DNA of 64,000 bases, taken from positions 4,527,501-4,591,500 of the forward strand of contig CALNXK010000015.1 of assembly GCA_942486035.1 (NCBI GenBank), read 5' to 3'. The number at the start of each line of letters is the position of its first letter. Within the stretch, counting starts at the first letter, position 1. The DNA comes from Porites lobata (taxonomy: Eukaryota; Cnidaria; Anthozoa; Scleractinia; Poritidae). The position numbers and the translations under genes were made by a program. Shown one piece after another: positions 61,001 to 64,000 of this stretch. The notes beneath the pieces are model-generated. The model had not been told where the DNA came from. It did no database searches and saw only the letters and a program-made list of their open reading frames with translations.

Positions 61001-62256
61001 TGAGAAAACTTTGGATTTTCGTATTTGATGCTGTCACTGGAAGTGGAAGTCGAGGGAAATTTTTAATGGGAACCTATTCGGACAAGGTTTGTGCAAAGAC
61101 ATTTTCCCCTTCTCTCTCCCCACCCACGGTACATTTTTTGGATCAGTTGAGGTTTCTGGGAAACTGCCCACCTAGCCCTCCCCTAAGTCACAATTTTGAC
61201 CCAAGTGAGAAGTAATTGTTAATTTTGACTAAAGGGAGGGGTAGGTCGTCAGATAATCAAAAACCTCAATTGATCACATTTTCTTCACATACCTTCCACA
61301 GCATACGTGCCAGCAGCAGTAATAACAACAGGCCATAAGAAGAAGGAAAGTCAATATTCCAGCCAATATCCAGAGTGCAATTACTGAAAAAGCAAAATAA
61401 CGGTCATGATTATTATATGGCAAGCAATTCTCAAGGCTCAATGAAGATCTCTGATTGGCTGTTTTATGGTCAGGATTTCAAAGTATGGACCGTAACCACG
61501 GAAACGGTCCTTTCGCATATTTTTCTAGCTCTTCACGAAACGTCGAAACGTAACAACAGAAATTTTGTGTTTATTATCCTAAAGATAGATCCGGGTTTAG
61601 AAGATGATAGCTGGGCTCCTGTAGTTTTCCATAAAACGTCTTGGGAGACAAAAAACGAAGTGAAACATTTTTCCTTTTCACGAACATTTAAGATGGCTGA
61701 CGATGAAATGACTGCTATGCTAAACTGCTTCGCAGGGAGGCAACTTAATGGATGACAAGTAACAACACGATGAGTTCGAGGCAGCGTGGTCGAGTGATTA
61801 GAGCGCTGGACTTGTAATCCGAAGGTCGCGAGTTCAAGTCCCGCCCTGACCGCTAGCTGGAATTTTTCGTGGTTTTCCAGTGTTCAAATAATCGCCCACG
61901 CTTGTAAATAGCCAACTGGTTTGCCTCCTGCCAGTTGGGATTCTTAACCACATTATGTACCACTTGAATGAAATGGTCCATTATTTCTGACAAGCGCCAT
62001 AAGGGGATAGGATAATGAAGTATTATTTCATTTTATTTTCATTTTTTTATTTTTATTTTTAACAAGAGGTACATCAGAATGTGCCGTTAGTTGATTATCC
62101 TATATGCGGCAATCGTTGAAGAATTTACCTTGTTTTAAAATGCGATAATTTGGTTTACTGAAGAAACAAAAAATTGAAATAGCAGCTGCTTGTACTTACG
62201 CACTCCACGGCCCGCATCACCGCCAACGGCCTGTTGAACTGCTGGTGGTACTATTA
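58019..62256 (-). CDS. Gene C (partial, 3' exons): paralogous type I membrane protein
   Basis: Five minus-strand exons are present, in transcript order 62256-62200, 61383-61293, 60265-60093, 59870-59582 and 58553-58019. They encode a stalk (IVPPAVQQAVGGDAGRGV), the helix LIALWILAGILTFLLLM, CCYYCCWHVCCGR, RGKKRRG, EDEVQEITIEMKEE, GVIQFGIE, PKYSEE, and a last exon with VDYDML, DGYARMQE and PIYTEM. The stalk and membrane exons are 57 and 91 nt, as in A and B. The ectodomain must lie beyond the right edge. The stop at 58019 may be read only if a GAAGAG/GTAAATA donor at 58058 is not used. The gene faces gene B tail to tail. Confidence 0.83.
58880..59501. mobile_element. Cluster of related foldback MITEs in gene C intron
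   Basis: Two adjacent elements, about 59036-59261 and 59267-59501, have ends like GATTTCCACTG or GATTTCCATTG paired with inverted GGAAATC. They are full of ACGTGCGTA and TAAAATTTACG motifs. A third, less complete copy begins near 58885. Confidence 0.65.
60341..60864. mobile_element. DNA element interrupted by a nested MITE
   Basis: Ends AGGCCAAATGTCGAACTT and AAGTTCGACGTTTGGCCTA are inverted, with GTTCGAC motifs and an inner palindrome around 60460-60500. A separate MITE (60590-60722) lies inside. Confidence 0.65.
60590..60722. mobile_element. Foldback MITE (nested)
   Basis: CCTACCCCTCCCCTAAGC and GCTTAGGGGAGGGGTAGG form the arms, with GGATCAAT and ATTGATC at the ends. A relative lies at 61139-61276. 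Confidence 0.72.
61139..61276. mobile_element. Foldback MITE, same family as 60590
   Basis: It shares GGTTTCTGGGAAACTGCCCA and the CCCTCCCCTAAG arm with 60590-60722. Ends are TGGATCAGTTGAGG and CCTCAATTGATCA. It lies just downstream of the gene C membrane exon. Confidence 0.72.
61778..62020 (+). mobile_element. tRNA-derived SINE
   Basis: A tRNA-like head has an A box (GTGGTCGAGTGATTAGAGCG), an anticodon-like loop CTTGTAA, and a B box (GAGTTCAAGTCCC). It continues into a non-tRNA body (GCCAACTGGTTTGCCTCCTG). The acceptor stem does not pair well and no CCA-adjacent end is seen, so it is a SINE and not a functional tRNA gene. Body fragments recur in gene A introns. Confidence 0.75.
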
Positions 62257-62280
62257 CTGGAAATAATAGATGGAAAAATA

Positions 62281-62345
62281 TATTATTATTGTTATTAATA
62301 CTATCATCATCATTATCATTATCATCATCATCATCATCATCATCA

Positions 62346-62391
<46 letters not shown>

Positions 62392-62399
62392 TATTATTT
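62281..62399. repeat. ATC/ATT trinucleotide repeat
   Basis: A TATCATCATC tract runs into a pure TTA/ATT tract just upstream of the first visible gene C exon (in transcript direction). Confidence 0.92.
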
Positions 62400-62460
62400 T
62401 CTACTAGAATTCACATCTTTCTTCTCTCAATCTTTTGGCATGTTGTCGCCCCTTATCTTG

Positions 62461-62975
62461 TAGCCTGCGAAAACATCCGTTTCTCCTCGCTCTTCGCCGC
62501 TGGGGACGTTTCGCGCGGAGGAACGTCTGCGACTCAGCGACAGAAATTCCATACTGATGACGTAAAATCTGTCCGGAATCCGGTCAGAAGCGCTGATTGG
62601 TCGACGGAGTAGTTACATTGTTTTAGCTATTGTTTGCGAATGACAGACAAAAGACAAAAGGCCACAAAGGTCAAATGTAAACGCGAAGAATCTCTAGCAA
62701 AACAGTCAATATTTGTGGAATATACTCTTCTCTAGAAGAAGCGTTTGAGTTTTGCTGGAGCTCGTTCGCAGACGAACACAACACTTTACCAAAATCGACC
62801 AGAAGACACGTAAAATTGGGCAAATTTGTGTTTGGAACCCCATGACCGGATTTATTATGTAAACATTGATTTGCGTCATCAGTATGGAATTTGTGCCGCT
62901 GAGTCGCAGACGTTCCTGCGCGCGAAACGTCCCCAGCGGCGAAGAGCGAGGAGAAACGGATGTTTTCGCAGGCTA
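62461..62975. mobile_element. Mutator-like MITE with long terminal inverted repeats
   Basis: Ends TAGCCTGCGAAAACATCCGT and the exact inverted counterpart extend as terminal repeats of about 100 bp. A perfect 9-bp target duplication, CTTATCTTG, flanks it (62452-62460, 62976-62984). Long terminal repeats with a 9-bp duplication are typical of MULE elements. No transposase is present. Confidence 0.82.
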
Positions 62976-62984
62976 CTTATCTTG

Positions 62985-64000
62985 GGTAGCTGTTATCAAA
63001 GCTCTAACGTTTCTGCACTTTTTTTCTCAGTTGGGAAGAGCCACAACTTTTAGTGCTGTTTTGATAAATACGATTTATCGGTTAATTTTTTAATTGCCGT
63101 TCATCTAGGCCAGCACTTTAGATAATGGCATAGATTTCCACAGAAACGCAAAGTTGCGACGTACACCAGAGGTGTAAGTATATAACATGACACGCAAGGG
63201 GGGTGGGGGTGAGGGGTAAGGTATAGCCAGCAAAAGAAGCAATGCATTCACGTCCAATACCTCTTTAGCGTGCGAGCGAGCTCTCCGGGGCGCTCTGGCG
63301 GCGGGGCGGCAAAAGGAAGGAGAGCTTGCAATTACGTCTCTGAAATTTGAATATCTGCATCGAAAAAGTCGACTCGAAATGCTGATTGGCGAAGATAACA
63401 TTAGTAATGAGGTTACTTGGTACTTAACCCATTCGCCCCTGAACCGCCCGTAACCGCCCGTGCCAATCCAGGTCCTTTCTACCCTTTGTGACGTCATCAG
63501 TTTTAACGGTCAAGGACAACTTTCTTCGCTAACTTGTGCAGAGTGAAGAGATCTTTCAAACCATACCAGAATGAGCACAATTCAGTCAAGGACACCGGAG
63601 AAAGAAGCAAAAAACCACGTGACATTGACCTGAATCTCCATGAAAATCTTGTTCTATTGCCCACCTACCTTTCCTTTCACCTAATCCTAAGATCCTAAAA
63701 GCTTTCCTAAAAACTCTTCCCACCAAAATGAAGCCTACTAAATGCCCAGCAAGAGCCAAAAAAAAAATGACGCAAGAAAAGCGAAAAAAGAAGGGAGGAG
63801 AGAAAGCGAAAAATAAAAGTCAAGACTGCTGTGTCACTTTTAAACCCAAAATCTCGAAATTTTGCTTTCTGCGCATGCCCGAACTTCGCAAGCTGATATT
63901 TTGCATCTTGATCAGAAGGTCGCGAAGTGTACGACCTGTAAACCGGTTTGTGGTAAGTTTTAGCTCTTTATAGCACGACAGTGACCAGAAAACCACTCGA
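62985..64000. other. Right-end non-coding stretch
   Basis: No exon was recognised on either strand. The upstream exons of gene C (its ectodomain) are expected beyond 64000, so this is probably intron. Confidence 0.45.

Noticed and set aside
61778..61855. Possible tRNA-Thr gene (anticodon TGT)
   Set aside because: The A and B boxes are good, but the acceptor stem does not pair and the sequence continues into a SINE body shared with other loci.
62289..62612. ORF of Leu and Ser runs
   Set aside because: It is the translation of the ATC/ATT microsatellite and of the Mutator-like element's terminal repeat.

Overview
The window looks like nuclear DNA of an anthozoan cnidarian, most likely a stony coral. 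Genes are split into many short exons with GT-AG introns, the DNA is AT-rich, introns are full of foldback MITEs and a tRNA-derived SINE of the kind common in coral genomes, and all recognisable coding sequence is extracellular-matrix or adhesion type (thrombospondin type-1 repeats, discoidin/F5/8C, vWA, mucin). No bacterial, organellar or viral genes were seen. All exon models were built by eye from splice sites, reading phase and comparison among paralogues; no database was searched.

Three related type I membrane protein genes make up the coding content. Gene A (+, 2405-38287) encodes a signal peptide, a discoidin-like domain, TSRs and a Thr/Pro/Ser mucin exon. An 8-kb block holding all of these except the signal peptide is tandemly duplicated (3797-11764 and 11815-19866), followed by a third, truncated block and an array of ten more mucin exons. 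Then come vWA, vWA, TSR, vWA, TSR, a transmembrane exon and a tyrosine-rich cytoplasmic tail of about 300 residues. Gene B (+, 40547-55114) has signal peptide, discoidin-like domain, four intact TSRs, a second F5/8C domain, transmembrane exon and tail. Gene C (-, 62256-58019) is cut by the right edge: only its juxtamembrane, transmembrane and tail exons are present. Its transmembrane and tail exons are clearly homologous to those of A and B.

The models are arithmetically coherent. Gene A, leaving out one frameshifted TSR exon, sums to 6492 nt (2163 aa plus stop); gene B sums to 2802 nt (933 aa plus stop). Almost all ectodomain exons are phase 1-1, so modules can be gained, lost or skipped without breaking frame, and the window shows this: 13 mucin exons of exactly 117 bp, a duplicated 7-exon block, a truncated exon, and several decayed TSR exons.

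The main point of interest is a clustered, rapidly rearranging receptor-like family with a conserved Cys-rich membrane exit, a conserved acidic EVQE tail motif and ITIM-like or YxxPhi tyrosine motifs. Genes A and B also share a homologous promoter block with paired CRE-type palindromes. Domain content recalls the coral skeletal-matrix protein coadhesin, but adhesion, biomineral and recognition roles cannot be separated from sequence alone. Intergenic DNA (1-2179, 38288-40349, 55115-58018, 62257-64000) holds MITEs and simple repeats but no gene I can support.
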